Positions 16,142-24,702 of a DNA stretch of 64,000 nucleotides are shown piece after piece (the stretch's first letter is position 1; each line of letters starts with the position of its first letter). Below the pieces are notes generated by a model that had not been told where the DNA came from, made no database searches, and worked only from the letters and a program-made list of their open reading frames with translations. Made by a program: the position numbers and the translations under genes. The DNA lies in contig NZ_KB899509.1 of assembly GCF_000378245.1 (NCBI RefSeq), forward strand, positions 1 to 64,000. Reading direction: 5' to 3'. This DNA comes from Aromatoleum toluclasticum ATCC 700605. GTDB taxonomy: Bacteria; Pseudomonadota; Gammaproteobacteria; Burkholderiales; Rhodocyclaceae.

Positions 16142-18589
16142 ATGCCCGCCATTCCTCCGCTCGAGCCGCGACAGCTGTGCACCCGCTGCGCCTCCGAGTT
16201 CCTCGACTTCAAGACCACCGAAACCCTGCCCGAACCCGACGAGATCTTCGGCCAGGAACGCGCCGTCGACGCCGTGCGTCTGGCGCTGGAGATCGACGCT
16301 CCCGGCTACAACCTCTTCGTCCTCGGCGAACCCGGCGGCGGGCGCCACGCCGCGGTGCGCCGCCTGCTGGAAGCCCACGCCGCCACACAGCCCGCGCCCG
16401 GCGACTGGATCTACATCAACAACTTCGCCGAACCGAACTACCCCCACGCGTTGCAGCTGCCGCCCGGACGCGGCGCCCAGTTCCGCGACGACATGCAGCA
16501 ATTCGTCTCCGAACTCGGCCAGGCCATCGCCGCCGGCTTCGACAGCGACGAATATCGCGCGCGCATCGAATCCATCCAGGACGAGTTCAAGCAGCGCGAG
16601 GAAAGCGCCCTGCGTGCACTGGGCGACGAAGCGAGCGACAAGGGCATCGCCTTCCTGCGCACCCCGCAGGGTTTCGCCTTCGTGCCGATGAAGGGTGAGG
16701 AGAGCCTGGACCCGGAAGCCTTCAACGCCCTGCCCGAGGACGAACGCGAACGCATCGGCAAGCTCATCGAAGGCCTGCGCGAAAAGCTGCACAAGCTGCT
16801 GCAGCAGTTCCCGCGCCAACGCCGCGAAATGCAGGCACGTATCCGCGACGCCAGCCGCGAGACGCTGGAGCTCGCGGTCGGCCACCTCATCGAGGAACTG
16901 AAGGAGCGCCACGCGGACCTGCCCGCGATCCAGACCTTCCTCGACAAGGTGCTGCGCGACGTCGTCGAAGTCGGCCAGGAACTGCGCGAACAGGCGAGCA
17001 AGAGCGATTCGTCCGGCCCGTCCGAGGGCGGCATCTCGGCGCAGCGCTACCAGGTCAACCTGGTCGTCGACCAGGATGGACGGAAGACTGCGCCGATCGT
17101 GTTCGAGGACCACCCGACCTTTCCCAACCTCGTCGGCCGCGTCGACCAGATCGCCCACATGGGCACCCTGGTCACCAATTTCACGCTGATCCGCGCCGGC
17201 GCCCTGCATCGCGCCAACGGTGGCTACCTGATCCTCGACGCCGAAAAAGTGCTGACCCAGGCCTATGCGTGGGAAGGCCTGAAGCGCTCGCTGAAGTCCG
17301 GACAGGTACGCATCGAGTCGCTCGCCCAGGTCTTCGGCTGGGTCGGCTCGCTCCCGCTGGAGCCGGACCCCATCCCGCTATCGGTTAAGGTCGTGCTGGT
17401 CGGCCTGCGCCGCCACTACTACCTGCTGAAGGCGCTCGACCCGGAATTCGACGAACTCTTCAAGATCGGCGCCGACTTCGAGGACGCCGTCGAGCGCAAT
17501 CCCGACAACACGCGCCACTACCTGCGCAAGGCAGCTGCGCTCGCCCGCCAGCAAGGCCTGCTGCCGCTCGACCGCGACGCCGCCGGCCGCCTCGTCGAGT
17601 ACGCCTCGCGCCTCGCCGAAGACGCCGGCAAGCTGTCGACCCGTACGCGCGAACTCGCCGACCTGTTGCGCGAAGCCGACCACGTCGCACGCGCCGCGGG
17701 CCACCCCGCCATGCAGCGCCCCGACATCGAGGCCGCACTCGCGGCCCGCATCGAACGCGCCGACCGCCTGCGCGATGCCGTCCACGACGCCGTCCTGCGC
17801 GACACCCTTCTTATCTCGACCAGCGGCGCCGAAGTGGGCCAGATCAACGGCCTCGCGGTCATCGACCTCGGCGACTTCATGTTCGGCCGCCCCACGCGCA
17901 TCACTGCGACCGCACGGCTGGGCGACGGCGACGTCGTCGACATCGAGCGCAAGGCCGAACTCGGCAAGTCCATCCACACCAAGGGCGTGATGATCCTGTC
18001 GGCCTGTCTCGCGTCGCGCTACGCGCAGAATCGGCCCCTGTCGCTGTCAGCCAGCCTCGTGTTCGAACAGTCCTACGGCCCGGTCGAAGGCGACAGCGCC
18101 TCGCTCGCCGAACTGTGCGCACTGCTGTCCGCATTGTCGGGCGTGCCCATCCGCCAGTCGCTCGCGATCACCGGCTCGATCAACCAGCACGGCAAGGTGC
18201 AGGCGATCGGCGGCGTGAACGAGAAGATCGAGGGCTTCTTCGACATCTGCAAGGCACGCGGGCTCACCGGCGAGCAGGGCGTCCTCATCCCCTCCTCCAA
18301 CATCAAACACCTGATGCTGCGCGACGACGTCGTGCAGGCGGCAGCCGCGGGGCGCTTCCACGTCTATCCAGTGACCACCGTCGACGAGGCGATCACGCTC
18401 CTCACCGGCATCGCGGCCGGCGAAGCCGATGCCCGGGGCGCCTACCCCGAAGGCAGCGTGAACCAGCGCATCGAGGCCCGCATCAACGAACTCATCGCCC
18501 TGCGCAAGGAATTCGGCGGCGGCAAGCGCAGCGCCAAGGGCAATGGCAAGAGCGCACGGACGCAGGAGCCGGATGGAGGTCTAAAGTAA
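16142..18589 (+). CDS. Lon-related ATP-dependent protease (LonB/YcbZ-like, S16 family)
   Basis: The 815-residue product has an N-terminal degenerate AAA region (VLGEPGGGRHAAVRR, with Arg where Walker A has Lys, as is usual in this subfamily), a long helical insert (about residues 140-290), a second AAA part with GALHRANGGYLILD, and a C-terminal S16 protease domain. The catalytic Ser is in EGDSASLAE and the catalytic Lys in GGVNEKIEGF. It resembles soluble Lon-related proteases without the Lon N-domain, not classical Lon. A ribosome site (GGAGAA) precedes the ATG. It diverges from sufB. Substrates are not known; protein quality control is likely. Confidence 0.9.
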   Translation: MPAIPPLEPRQLCTRCASEFLDFKTTETLPEPDEIFGQERAVDAVRLALEIDAPGYNLFVLGEPGGGRHAAVRRLLEAHAATQPAPGDWIYINNFAEPNYPHALQLPPGRGAQFRDDMQQFVSELGQAIAAGFDSDEYRARIESIQDEFKQREESALRALGDEASDKGIAFLRTPQGFAFVPMKGEESLDPEAFNALPEDERERIGKLIEGLREKLHKLLQQFPRQRREMQARIRDASRETLELAVGHLIEELKERHADLPAIQTFLDKVLRDVVEVGQELREQASKSDSSGPSEGGISAQRYQVNLVVDQDGRKTAPIVFEDHPTFPNLVGRVDQIAHMGTLVTNFTLIRAGALHRANGGYLILDAEKVLTQAYAWEGLKRSLKSGQVRIESLAQVFGWVGSLPLEPDPIPLSVKVVLVGLRRHYYLLKALDPEFDELFKIGADFEDAVERNPDNTRHYLRKAAALARQQGLLPLDRDAAGRLVEYASRLAEDAGKLSTRTRELADLLREADHVARAAGHPAMQRPDIEAALAARIERADRLRDAVHDAVLRDTLLISTSGAEVGQINGLAVIDLGDFMFGRPTRITATARLGDGDVVDIERKAELGKSIHTKGVMILSACLASRYAQNRPLSLSASLVFEQSYGPVEGDSASLAELCALLSALSGVPIRQSLAITGSINQHGKVQAIGGVNEKIEGFFDICKARGLTGEQGVLIPSSNIKHLMLRDDVVQAAAAGRFHVYPVTTVDEAITLLTGIAAGEADARGAYPEGSVNQRIEARINELIALRKEFGGGKRSAKGNGKSARTQEPDGGLK

Positions 18590-18595
18590 GGGAAT

Positions 18596-18625
18596 CGGCC
18601 CGACCCTGAACGCCCGTTCGGGCCG
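18596..18625 (+). terminator. Hairpin after the Lon-like gene
   Basis: Perfect 8-bp arms CGGCCCGA (18596-18603) and TCGGGCCG (18618-18625), starting 7 bases after the stop codon of the protease gene. There is no T-tract, so it may be a weak terminator or an mRNA-stabilising stem. The rest of the gap (to 18732) holds a short direct repeat ATTGGACGCCG and nothing else recognisable. Confidence 0.35.
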
Positions 18626-18732
18626 CGCCTGTCGAAGCCCCCCAATTGCCCTTCGACGAGATCCGGGCGAACGAAGGCGTATTGGACGCCGATTGGACGC
18701 CGGGCTGATGATGGAAAGACCCGAGGTGCACG

Positions 18733-19338
18733 ATGCAAAGCCCCCCCGCACCGATCACCCTGCAGCCCGGCGATGCGCTGCTCATCGTCGATGTGCAGAA
18801 CGACTTTCTCCCGGGCGGCAGCCTCGCCGTACGGCAGGGCGATGACGTCGTTGCGCCGCTGAACGCACTGATCGCCCGCTGCACGCAGCTCCGCCTGCCC
18901 ATCGTCGCCACGCGCGACTGGCACCCGACGGACCACTGCTCGTTCCGCGAGCGCGGCGGTCCATGGCCGCCACACTGCGTCGCCGGCACCCCCGGCGCTG
19001 CCTTCGCGCTGCCCCTTGCCCTGCCCGGATCCGCCACCATCGTCTCCAAGGCGGTCACCCCGGACCTCGACGCCTACTCCGGCTTCGGCGGCACCGACCT
19101 GCACGACCGGCTCCAGGCCGCAGGCGTGCGCCGCCTGCTCGTCGGCGGGCTTGCCACCGACTACTGCATCCTGAACACCGTGCGCGACGGCCTCGCCAAC
19201 GGCTACGAAGTGATTCTGCTCACCGACGCGATCCGCGCCGTAGACGTCACGCCCGGCGACGGTCAGCGCGCCATCGACGAAATGACGCGGCTCGGCGCAC
19301 GCGCGATCGCATCCGCCGACATCGGGAATCCCGCATGA
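18733..19338 (+). CDS. pncA: Nicotinamidase
   Basis: The 201-residue isochorismatase-fold enzyme hydrolyses nicotinamide to nicotinate in NAD salvage. The catalytic triad is visible: Asp20 in IVDVQNDFLPGG, Lys in VSKAVTPDLDAYSGF, and Cys in GLATDYCILNT. The metal-binding stretch TRDWHPTDHCSF is intact. The match to PncA of E. coli type is strong throughout. Its stop overlaps the start of the next gene (ATGA), and that gene encodes the enzyme using its product, so they form a salvage operon. Confidence 0.95.
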   Translation: MQSPPAPITLQPGDALLIVDVQNDFLPGGSLAVRQGDDVVAPLNALIARCTQLRLPIVATRDWHPTDHCSFRERGGPWPPHCVAGTPGAAFALPLALPGSATIVSKAVTPDLDAYSGFGGTDLHDRLQAAGVRRLLVGGLATDYCILNTVRDGLANGYEVILLTDAIRAVDVTPGDGQRAIDEMTRLGARAIASADIGNPA

Positions 19339-20723
19339 ACCCGTCCGCCTCCGCGCTGCTCACCGACCTCTACCAGCTCACGATGCTGCAGGCCTATTTC
19401 GACGGCGGCATGACGAAGACGGCATCGTTCGAATTCTTCGTTCGACGGCTGCCCGAACACCGCAACTTCCTCGTCGCGGCCGGGTTGGAACAGGTCCTCG
19501 ACTACCTCGAGACCCTGCGCTTCAGCGACGAGGAACTCGCGTGGCTCGCCGACTGCGGGCGCTTCCACCGCCGCTTCGTCGATTGGCTCGCAACGCTGCG
19601 CTTCACCGGCGACGTCGAAGCGATGCCCGAAGGCACGGTGTTCTTCGCCGACGAACCCATCCTGCGCGTCACCGCCCCCCTGCCCCAGGCACAGCTCGTC
19701 GAGACCCGCATCATCAACCTGCTGCAGTTCCAGACCATGGTCGCCTCCAAGGCCGCGCGCTGCACGCTCGCCGCCCACGGCCGCCTGCTGGTCGATTTCG
19801 GCCTGCGCCGCGCACACGGCGCCGAGGCGGGCCTGCTCTCCGCGCGCGCGAGCCATCTCGCCGGCTTCGACGGCACTGCGACGGTCGCGGCCGGCATGAA
19901 ATGGAGCATCCCGCTGTACGGCACGATGGCCCACTCCTTCATCCAGGCCCACGACGACGAAGCCGTCGCGTTCGAGCACTTCGCCCGCTCGCAGCCCACG
20001 GCGAACACGATGCTCATCGACACCTACGACACCGAATCCGCCGCAAGCAAACTCGCCGCCCTGGCCGCCCGCCTCGCGCCCGACGGCATCGCGATCCAGG
20101 CCGTGCGCATCGACAGCGGCGACCTCGCCGAGCACGCCCGCCGCGTGCGCGCGATCCTCGACGGAGAAGGCCTGCCCAAGGTGCGCATCTTCGTCAGCGG
20201 CAACCTCGACGAATACGCCGTGCGCGATCTGGTCGCCTGCGGTGCGCCGATCGACGGCTTCGGTGTCGGCACGCGCATGAACACCTCGGCGGACCAGCCT
20301 TGGCTCGATTGCGCCTACAAGTTGCAGGAATACGACGGCCAGCCGCGGCGCAAGCGCTCGGAAGGCAAGGCGACGTGGCCCGGCCGCAAGCAGGTCTACC
20401 GGCACCGCGACACCGACGGCTGCCTCGCCGGCGACCTGCTCACGACCATCGACGATCCCGCGGACGGAGAGCCCCTGCTCGTCCCCGTGCTGCACGCCGG
20501 CAAACGCCTCGCCCCATCACCACCGCTCGCCGCGGTGCGCGCCCACGCTGCCGCAAACCTTGCGGCGCTCCCACCCCACCTGCGGCAGATCGCCCCCGCC
20601 GAAGCGCCGCCGGTCACCGTTTCCGAGACCCTGCACAAGCTCGCGGAAACCGTCGACCGGCGCCTGGAATCCACCTCGCCGTGGCGCACTGAAGCCGGCA
20701 CCCGACAGGAGAACCCGTCATGA
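19335..20723 (+). CDS. pncB: Nicotinate phosphoribosyltransferase
   Basis: The 462-residue product begins at the ATG overlapping the pncA stop. The start LLTDLYQLTMLQAYFDGG and later DFGLRRAHGAEAGLLSARASHLAGFDGT are diagnostic of the NAPRTase family. VDFGLRRAHG contains the phosphoribosyl-binding region, and RIDSGDLAEHARRVRAILD is the conserved C-terminal core. It converts nicotinate and PRPP to nicotinate mononucleotide (Preiss-Handler pathway), directly after PncA. Its stop overlaps the next start (ATGA at 20720-20723). Confidence 0.95.
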   Translation: MNPSASALLTDLYQLTMLQAYFDGGMTKTASFEFFVRRLPEHRNFLVAAGLEQVLDYLETLRFSDEELAWLADCGRFHRRFVDWLATLRFTGDVEAMPEGTVFFADEPILRVTAPLPQAQLVETRIINLLQFQTMVASKAARCTLAAHGRLLVDFGLRRAHGAEAGLLSARASHLAGFDGTATVAAGMKWSIPLYGTMAHSFIQAHDDEAVAFEHFARSQPTANTMLIDTYDTESAASKLAALAARLAPDGIAIQAVRIDSGDLAEHARRVRAILDGEGLPKVRIFVSGNLDEYAVRDLVACGAPIDGFGVGTRMNTSADQPWLDCAYKLQEYDGQPRRKRSEGKATWPGRKQVYRHRDTDGCLAGDLLTTIDDPADGEPLLVPVLHAGKRLAPSPPLAAVRAHAAANLAALPPHLRQIAPAEAPPVTVSETLHKLAETVDRRLESTSPWRTEAGTRQENPS

Positions 20724-21193
20724 GCCTGACACTCACATCGATCGTCTTCGAACATGGAAAGGCGATACCGGCCGCGTACACCTGCGAAGGCCGCAACGTG
20801 TCGCCCCCGCTCGCCTGGAGCGGCGCCCCGCCGGGCACACGGAGTCTCGTACTGATCGTCGATGACCCCGACGCCCCCGATCCCGCTGCGCCCAAGATGA
20901 CCTGGGTACACTGGGTGCTGTACAACATCCCCACGACTGCGGAAGGTCTGCCCGAAGCCGTTGCAACGGCAGCCCTGCCGCCCGGCTCGCTCGAAGGCCT
21001 CAACGACTGGAAACGCACCGGCTACGGCGGCCCCTGCCCGCCCATCGGCCGTCACCGCTACTTCCACAAGCTCTACGCGCTTGATACCGTCCTGCCCGAT
21101 CTCGCGCACCCGACGAAGACCCGCCTCGAAACCGAAATGCGCGGCCACGTCCTTGCGCAGACAGAACTCATCGGTACCTTCCAGCGCCACTAG
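20720..21193 (+). CDS. YbhB/YbcL-family PEBP (Raf-kinase-inhibitor-like) protein
   Basis: The 157-residue product has the phosphatidylethanolamine-binding protein fold signatures: CEGRNVSPPLAWSGAPPGTRSLVLIVDDPDAP near the start, WVHWVLYNIP, and the C-terminal GPCPPIGRHRYFHKLYALD. There is no signal peptide, so it is cytosolic like E. coli YbhB. The biochemical role of bacterial members is not established. It is translationally coupled to pncB, but a link to NAD metabolism is only positional. Confidence 0.9.
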   Translation: MSLTLTSIVFEHGKAIPAAYTCEGRNVSPPLAWSGAPPGTRSLVLIVDDPDAPDPAAPKMTWVHWVLYNIPTTAEGLPEAVATAALPPGSLEGLNDWKRTGYGGPCPPIGRHRYFHKLYALDTVLPDLAHPTKTRLETEMRGHVLAQTELIGTFQRH

Positions 21194-21204
21194 CGCGAAG
21201 ACGA

Positions 21205-21597
21205 TCAGTCCGGCAACTGCAGACTCAGATCGCCGACCGGCACGTCCCCATCGAGCACGCGCAGGACCACCTCACAATGGTCGTGCGCGCCGAGTTCAAT
21301 CTGCACAGTGGCGAGCGAACGGTCCGAATCCCCTTGCAAGGCGAGATGCCCGCCCTGGCGTGTGCTTGAGCGACCGGAGGGCCCTTCCTTGCTCGTGCTC
21401 ATTTCGTAGCGGAGCGCGCGGCCCGCATCTGCGGCAACGTGAGGCACCACCGTCCACCGGTTGCCGTCCCTCGTCACCTCTGCCCAGAGACGCACCCCGG
21501 AAGATGCAGCCATGGCGTCAATCCCTCCCGCCAACAGCAAGATCAGAGCACATCGCCACCACGGCACGTCCATGGAATAACCGCCGACAGACTTCAT
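21205..21597 (-). CDS. csgC: CsgC/CsgH-like curli assembly chaperone
   Basis: The product has 130 residues from the ATG at 21595-21597, with a signal peptide (hydrophobic CALILLLAGG, cleavage near AMA-AS at about 30). The mature part is a short beta-sandwich. The segment MSTSKEGPSGRSSTRQGGHLAL matches the conserved SxxGxSGxSxTxQ region of E. coli CsgC and alphaproteobacterial CsgH, periplasmic proteins that keep curlin soluble. The CxC motif of enterobacterial CsgC is absent, as in CsgH. It is third in the csgB-csgA-csgC order. An ATG at 21573 is an alternative start. Confidence 0.75.
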   Translation of the reverse strand: MKSVGGYSMDVPWWRCALILLLAGGIDAMAASSGVRLWAEVTRDGNRWTVVPHVAADAGRALRYEMSTSKEGPSGRSSTRQGGHLALQGDSDRSLATVQIELGAHDHCEVVLRVLDGDVPVGDLSLQLPD

Positions 21598-21604
21598 TGG
21601 TCGG

Positions 21605-21635
21605 GTGTTCCCGGGGGCCAATCCCCCGGCAACAC
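21605..21635 (-). terminator. Strong stem-loop between the major curlin gene and the csgC-like gene
   Basis: Arms GTGTTCCCGGGGG (21605-21617) and CCCCCGGCAACAC (21623-21635) pair with one mismatch around a 5-base loop. It starts 19 bases after the curlin stop codon. There is no T-tract on the minus strand, so it is better read as an attenuating or mRNA-stabilising stem that could keep csgC expression below csgA. Confidence 0.5.
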
Positions 21636-21653
21636 CCTCCGGATCAGGAAAGA

Positions 21654-22769
21654 TCAGTTCTGCACGACCTTCGCGAAGTTGCCACCACCACCCGACTGAT
21701 TGACGGTCGCGACATGATTGAAACCGCTCTGATCCACGATCGCCAGATTATGGCTCGACGATCCACCGAAGCCCGACTGGTTGATGGTCGCCACCAGCAG
21801 GGTTCCGGTCTGCGAAATCGCCGCGTCATTGAACAGGCCGGACTGATTGACCGTCGCCAGGTTATCCGCACCGAGCTGGCTGATCTGAGCCGTGGAATTG
21901 ATTGCGTTGGTCTGTGTCACGACAGCGCCGTTGAGATCCCCCGTCTGAACGATCGAGGCACTCGAGCCATCGCTGATCGCGGTCTGCGACACCGACGCGT
22001 TGTTGCCGGTCCCCGTCTGCGAAATCGAAGCGGAGGCGAACCACGAATCGTCCTGCAGCGTCGACGCATGCTGGTTGGCCCCCAGCTGGTTGATGGTCGC
22101 ACTATCCCCCTGCGTCACGTTCTGGACGATCGTCGCCGAACTGTCCGGCCCCGTCTGATTGATCAACGCCGTATTGGTCGCGGTACCCCCGCCGAATGCC
22201 ACGCCACTCTGCGTGATCGAAGCGACGGAACGTTGCGAGAGATCGATCTGGTTGATCGTGCCCACCGCATTGGTCGCCCCGTTCACTTGATTGATGCTCG
22301 CGACGGCTCCATCCGTCATCGCGCCGCCGGTATTGGTACCGAGCTGGTTGATCGTCGCATTATCGTTGCTGCCCTGTTGAAGAATCGCGGCACTGGCCAC
22401 GTTCGCCCAACCGGCGGGAGAATTGTCCTGCGTGATCGCTGCAGCATTCGCCGTGCCCGCCTGGCTGATCGAGGCCTGGGCGGCAATCAGGTCGTGCTGA
22501 CTGATGGTCGCGGTGTTGAAGGAGCCCGTGCTCGACACGTTCGCCGCCGGACCATTGACGAAGATCTGGTTCACCGTGGCCGTATTGGACGTACCGTCCT
22601 GCATTACCGTTGCCGTCGTCAGCAAACCAAAGTTGGCATTGCTTTGCGTAACGTTGGCGACGTTGTCCGCCCCGTTCTGGCTCACCGTGGATTCCGCCGC
22701 CCAAGCGGACGAAGCCATCCCATAGGCGGCAAGAATGGCGAATGCGATCGTGCTGAGTTTTCTTTTCAT
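21654..22769 (-). CDS. csgA: Enlarged curlin (major curli subunit, CsgA-like)
   Basis: The 371-residue secreted protein has a signal peptide (MKRKLSTIAFAILAAYG, cleavage near AWA-AE at 24). The remainder consists almost wholly of curlin repeats of the form A-x-I-x-Q-x-G-x-x-N-x-A-x-(V/I)-x-Q. I count about 13 strand-turn-strand units, with irregular loops such as GGAMTDGAV and GVAFGGGTATN between them. E. coli CsgA has five repeats in about 130 mature residues. Each repeat is expected to add one rung to the amyloid beta-helix. It is secreted through CsgG and nucleated by CsgB. A good ribosome site (GGAG) precedes the ATG. Confidence 0.93.
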   Translation of the reverse strand: MKRKLSTIAFAILAAYGMASSAWAAESTVSQNGADNVANVTQSNANFGLLTTATVMQDGTSNTATVNQIFVNGPAANVSSTGSFNTATISQHDLIAAQASISQAGTANAAAITQDNSPAGWANVASAAILQQGSNDNATINQLGTNTGGAMTDGAVASINQVNGATNAVGTINQIDLSQRSVASITQSGVAFGGGTATNTALINQTGPDSSATIVQNVTQGDSATINQLGANQHASTLQDDSWFASASISQTGTGNNASVSQTAISDGSSASIVQTGDLNGAVVTQTNAINSTAQISQLGADNLATVNQSGLFNDAAISQTGTLLVATINQSGFGGSSSHNLAIVDQSGFNHVATVNQSGGGGNFAKVVQN

Positions 22770-22826
22770 GATTGAATCTCCGGACCTTTGTTGGCTGACT
22801 GCTCATGTTTTGGGGAAAGTCCCTAA

Positions 22827-22868
22827 GCTCGGCCTTCCCCGACCCCTTGCTCGAATTCAGGGCCGAGC
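22827..22868 (-). other. Inverted repeat in the csgB-csgA gap
   Basis: Perfect 8-bp arms GCTCGGCC (22827-22834) and GGCCGAGC (22861-22868) with a 26-base loop, immediately after csgB. This is the second hairpin-forming element in the transcript. It could affect relative csgB and csgA expression by processing or attenuation. Confidence 0.4.
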
Positions 22869-22877
22869 ACCCCTTGT

Positions 22878-23378
22878 TCAATTCTGTTGCGTGACCCGCG
22901 CCACGTTGTTGTTGCCCGTCTGCGTAACGATTGCCCGCAGCCCCTCGCCCAACTGGATGATCTGTACGAGGTTATTGACGCCCCGCTGTGTCACCACCGC
23001 CTCGTCGCCCGAACCTGCCTGAACGACACCCGCCTGGTTGCCACGCCCGTCCTGGGAGAGAAACACCTTGTTGAAGTCCCCCGACTGGACGATTTCAGCC
23101 AGGTTGCGATCGCCGACCTGACGCGCGGCGATCACATGCTGCCCGCCCGTCTGTACCGCGGAGAGCTCATTCGCCTTGCCCGCCTGCAGGATGTCGGCCA
23201 CGCTCTGGCCTGACGAAACGCTGCCGCCGAGCTGGGTCGCTTGAAGACTCGCGGCACCCGCCAGTTCGTCATCGGGCGCCAGATCCCCAAGCATCCCGGC
23301 GGCGACCGGAGGCGATGCAACCAGCGACGCCAGCAAAGTGCCGACGACCATTGCCTGACGGACGAAAGGAAGAATCAC
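22878..23378 (-). CDS. csgB: Curlin minor subunit / nucleator (CsgB-like)
   Basis: The product has 166 residues from the GTG at 23376-23378, chosen because AGGGG lies 6 bases upstream and because it gives a complete signal peptide (basic start, VVGTLLASLVASPPVAAG). An ATG at 23351 would shorten it. After a non-repeat segment (about 25-50) come five curlin-type repeats, for example LAEIVQSGDFNKVFLSQDG and AGVVQAGSGDEAVVTQRGVNN. It is first in the csgB-csgA-csgC operon. Its repeats have more charged residues than the long curlin, as in enterobacterial CsgB, which anchors and nucleates fibres at the outer membrane. Confidence 0.87.
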   Translation of the reverse strand: MILPFVRQAMVVGTLLASLVASPPVAAGMLGDLAPDDELAGAASLQATQLGGSVSSGQSVADILQAGKANELSAVQTGGQHVIAARQVGDRNLAEIVQSGDFNKVFLSQDGRGNQAGVVQAGSGDEAVVTQRGVNNLVQIIQLGEGLRAIVTQTGNNNVARVTQQN

Positions 23379-24018
23379 CGAATGCCCCTGCGCGATTACG
23401 ATGGGCGCAGCTTGCTCCGCCGTCGCCGGCCCGCACAATCAGGCAAGCAGCGGTGGCAACCGGTGGTCAGGTACTACGATGTTTTTCCGAATACCGAAAA
23501 CGCGCCTCGGAATAAGGCATGAGAGCAGCCGCCAGGCGGCAACGAACTCTGTTCATGCAAGAGCGGGTAGATGCCCTATGCGGACGTCCCCGAGCGCGAT
23601 TCCGCCTCCGACTTTCGTCGTAAGACGATCGGGTGAAGTATCACCATCACCATTTTCTAATGCCATGTAAATAGCCAAGAAAATGTGAAATCAGTAACAT
23701 TATGTAACTGTGATACATGTCACGCACATACGAAAGAAAAAAACACTGACCTGAGCGGTCCCACTAATGTGTATCGGACTCGATCACAGATGATCTGGAT
23801 CGCCCCCGAGACAGACCTTTCCGGCAACGCCTCACTGCAGGACGCAGGCAGGGCTGCCCGTGAGCATTTCTTGCCCGTGGTTGCCGAAAGGACGACAAGG
23901 GAGATCCGGGATGAATTGCGGCCGTCCTTCAAGGAACAAGCCGGTTTGCGCCACCGGCAGAAAACGGGGCCGGGACAGCGATCCGTAACGGGCGGCCACC
24001 GATGGAAACAGGAGAATC
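23379..24018. promoter_or_regulatory. Curli divergent control region with a Crp-like palindrome
   Basis: A 640-bp gap between csgB (minus) and csgD (plus). The part 23636-23760 is much A+T-richer than its surroundings. It contains TGTGA-TACATG-TCACG at 23709-23724, close to the Crp/Vfr consensus TGTGA-N6-TCACA (one mismatch), and two GTAAC elements at 23694-23698 and 23704-23708, spaced 10 bp. TTCCGA and TCGGAA near 23479-23503 form an inverted repeat nearer csgB. No convincing -35/-10 pair was found. A 124-codon frame at 23685-24059 overlaps csgD and is not considered real. Confidence 0.45.
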
Positions 24019-24702
24019 ATGTCGACACATGCGCCCAACACCGCCTTCACGGTGACTAAAGGCGTGGTTATCGTCGGCCGCCCCAGCCTGCAGAACAAGC
24101 TGCTGGCCACGCTCCTGGAGCGCCATCTGGGAAGCCGGTGCGTCGTTGCCACCCTTGATGAGGCCGGGTGGCCGCAGCATACGGCCGAGTCCGTCGCCCT
24201 GCTCGATATCGGCCTATCGGCGAACGACCAGATCGACACCCAGATGGCGGTGCTCGGCGACGATACCTTGGTCAGTGCGGTTGCACTGTTCAATGCCGAC
24301 CGCGACATACCGAGCGCACGGCTGCTTCGCTGGCCCAAGTTCAAGGGCCTGTTTCATCGCGACACGTCGGAGGAGCAACTCCTCAAGGGCGTTCAGGCAA
24401 TCAGCAACAACGACTGGTGGGTACCGCGCAAGATGCTCACCGATTACGTCGAAGACACGCGCTCCGCGCGGCGCCTGCAGCCCGCCGGTGCCACCCCCCT
24501 TACTCCCAAGGAAATGCAGAGTCTGCGCCTGATGAGCGAAGGGGCCAGCAATGCGGACATCGCCCGCACCCTGAAAGTCAGTCCCCACACGGTGAAAACC
24601 CACGTCTACAACCTGTTCAGGAAGATCAAGGTCACCAACCGGGTGCAGGCAGCGTCCTGGGCCATGGAAAACCTCGAGCCGATGGCACGGGATGGCAAAT
24701 GA
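24019..24702 (+). CDS. csgD: LuxR-family curli regulator CsgD
   Basis: The 227-residue product has an atypical N-terminal receiver-like domain (VVIVGRPSLQNKLLATLLERHLG; LLDIG with Asp63) and a LuxR-type helix-turn-helix at about 161-215 (LTPKEMQSLRLMSEGASNADIARTLKVSPHTVKTHVYNLFRKIKVTNR, given here only by its ends LTPKEMQS and KIKVTNR). The link segment KGLFHRDTSEEQLLKGV and NNDWWVPRKML is characteristic of CsgD. It probably activates the divergent csgBAC operon. A ribosome site (CAGGAGAATC) precedes the ATG. Its stop overlaps the csgE start (ATGA). Confidence 0.92.
   Translation: MSTHAPNTAFTVTKGVVIVGRPSLQNKLLATLLERHLGSRCVVATLDEAGWPQHTAESVALLDIGLSANDQIDTQMAVLGDDTLVSAVALFNADRDIPSARLLRWPKFKGLFHRDTSEEQLLKGVQAISNNDWWVPRKMLTDYVEDTRSARRLQPAGATPLTPKEMQSLRLMSEGASNADIARTLKVSPHTVKTHVYNLFRKIKVTNRVQAASWAMENLEPMARDGK

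Noticed and set aside
21654-22769. Regular repeated units resembling a CRISPR array
   Set aside because: The repeats are degenerate, lie in frame in a coding region and translate to curlin repeats; no identical repeats with unique spacers and no cas genes.
20961-22775. Plus-strand frame through the curli genes
   Set aside because: It is the complement of the repetitive curlin gene; the regular repeats keep stop codons out of several frames.
23685-24059. 124-codon frame in the curli intergenic region
   Set aside because: It overlaps csgD, lacks a ribosome site and has no recognisable domain.
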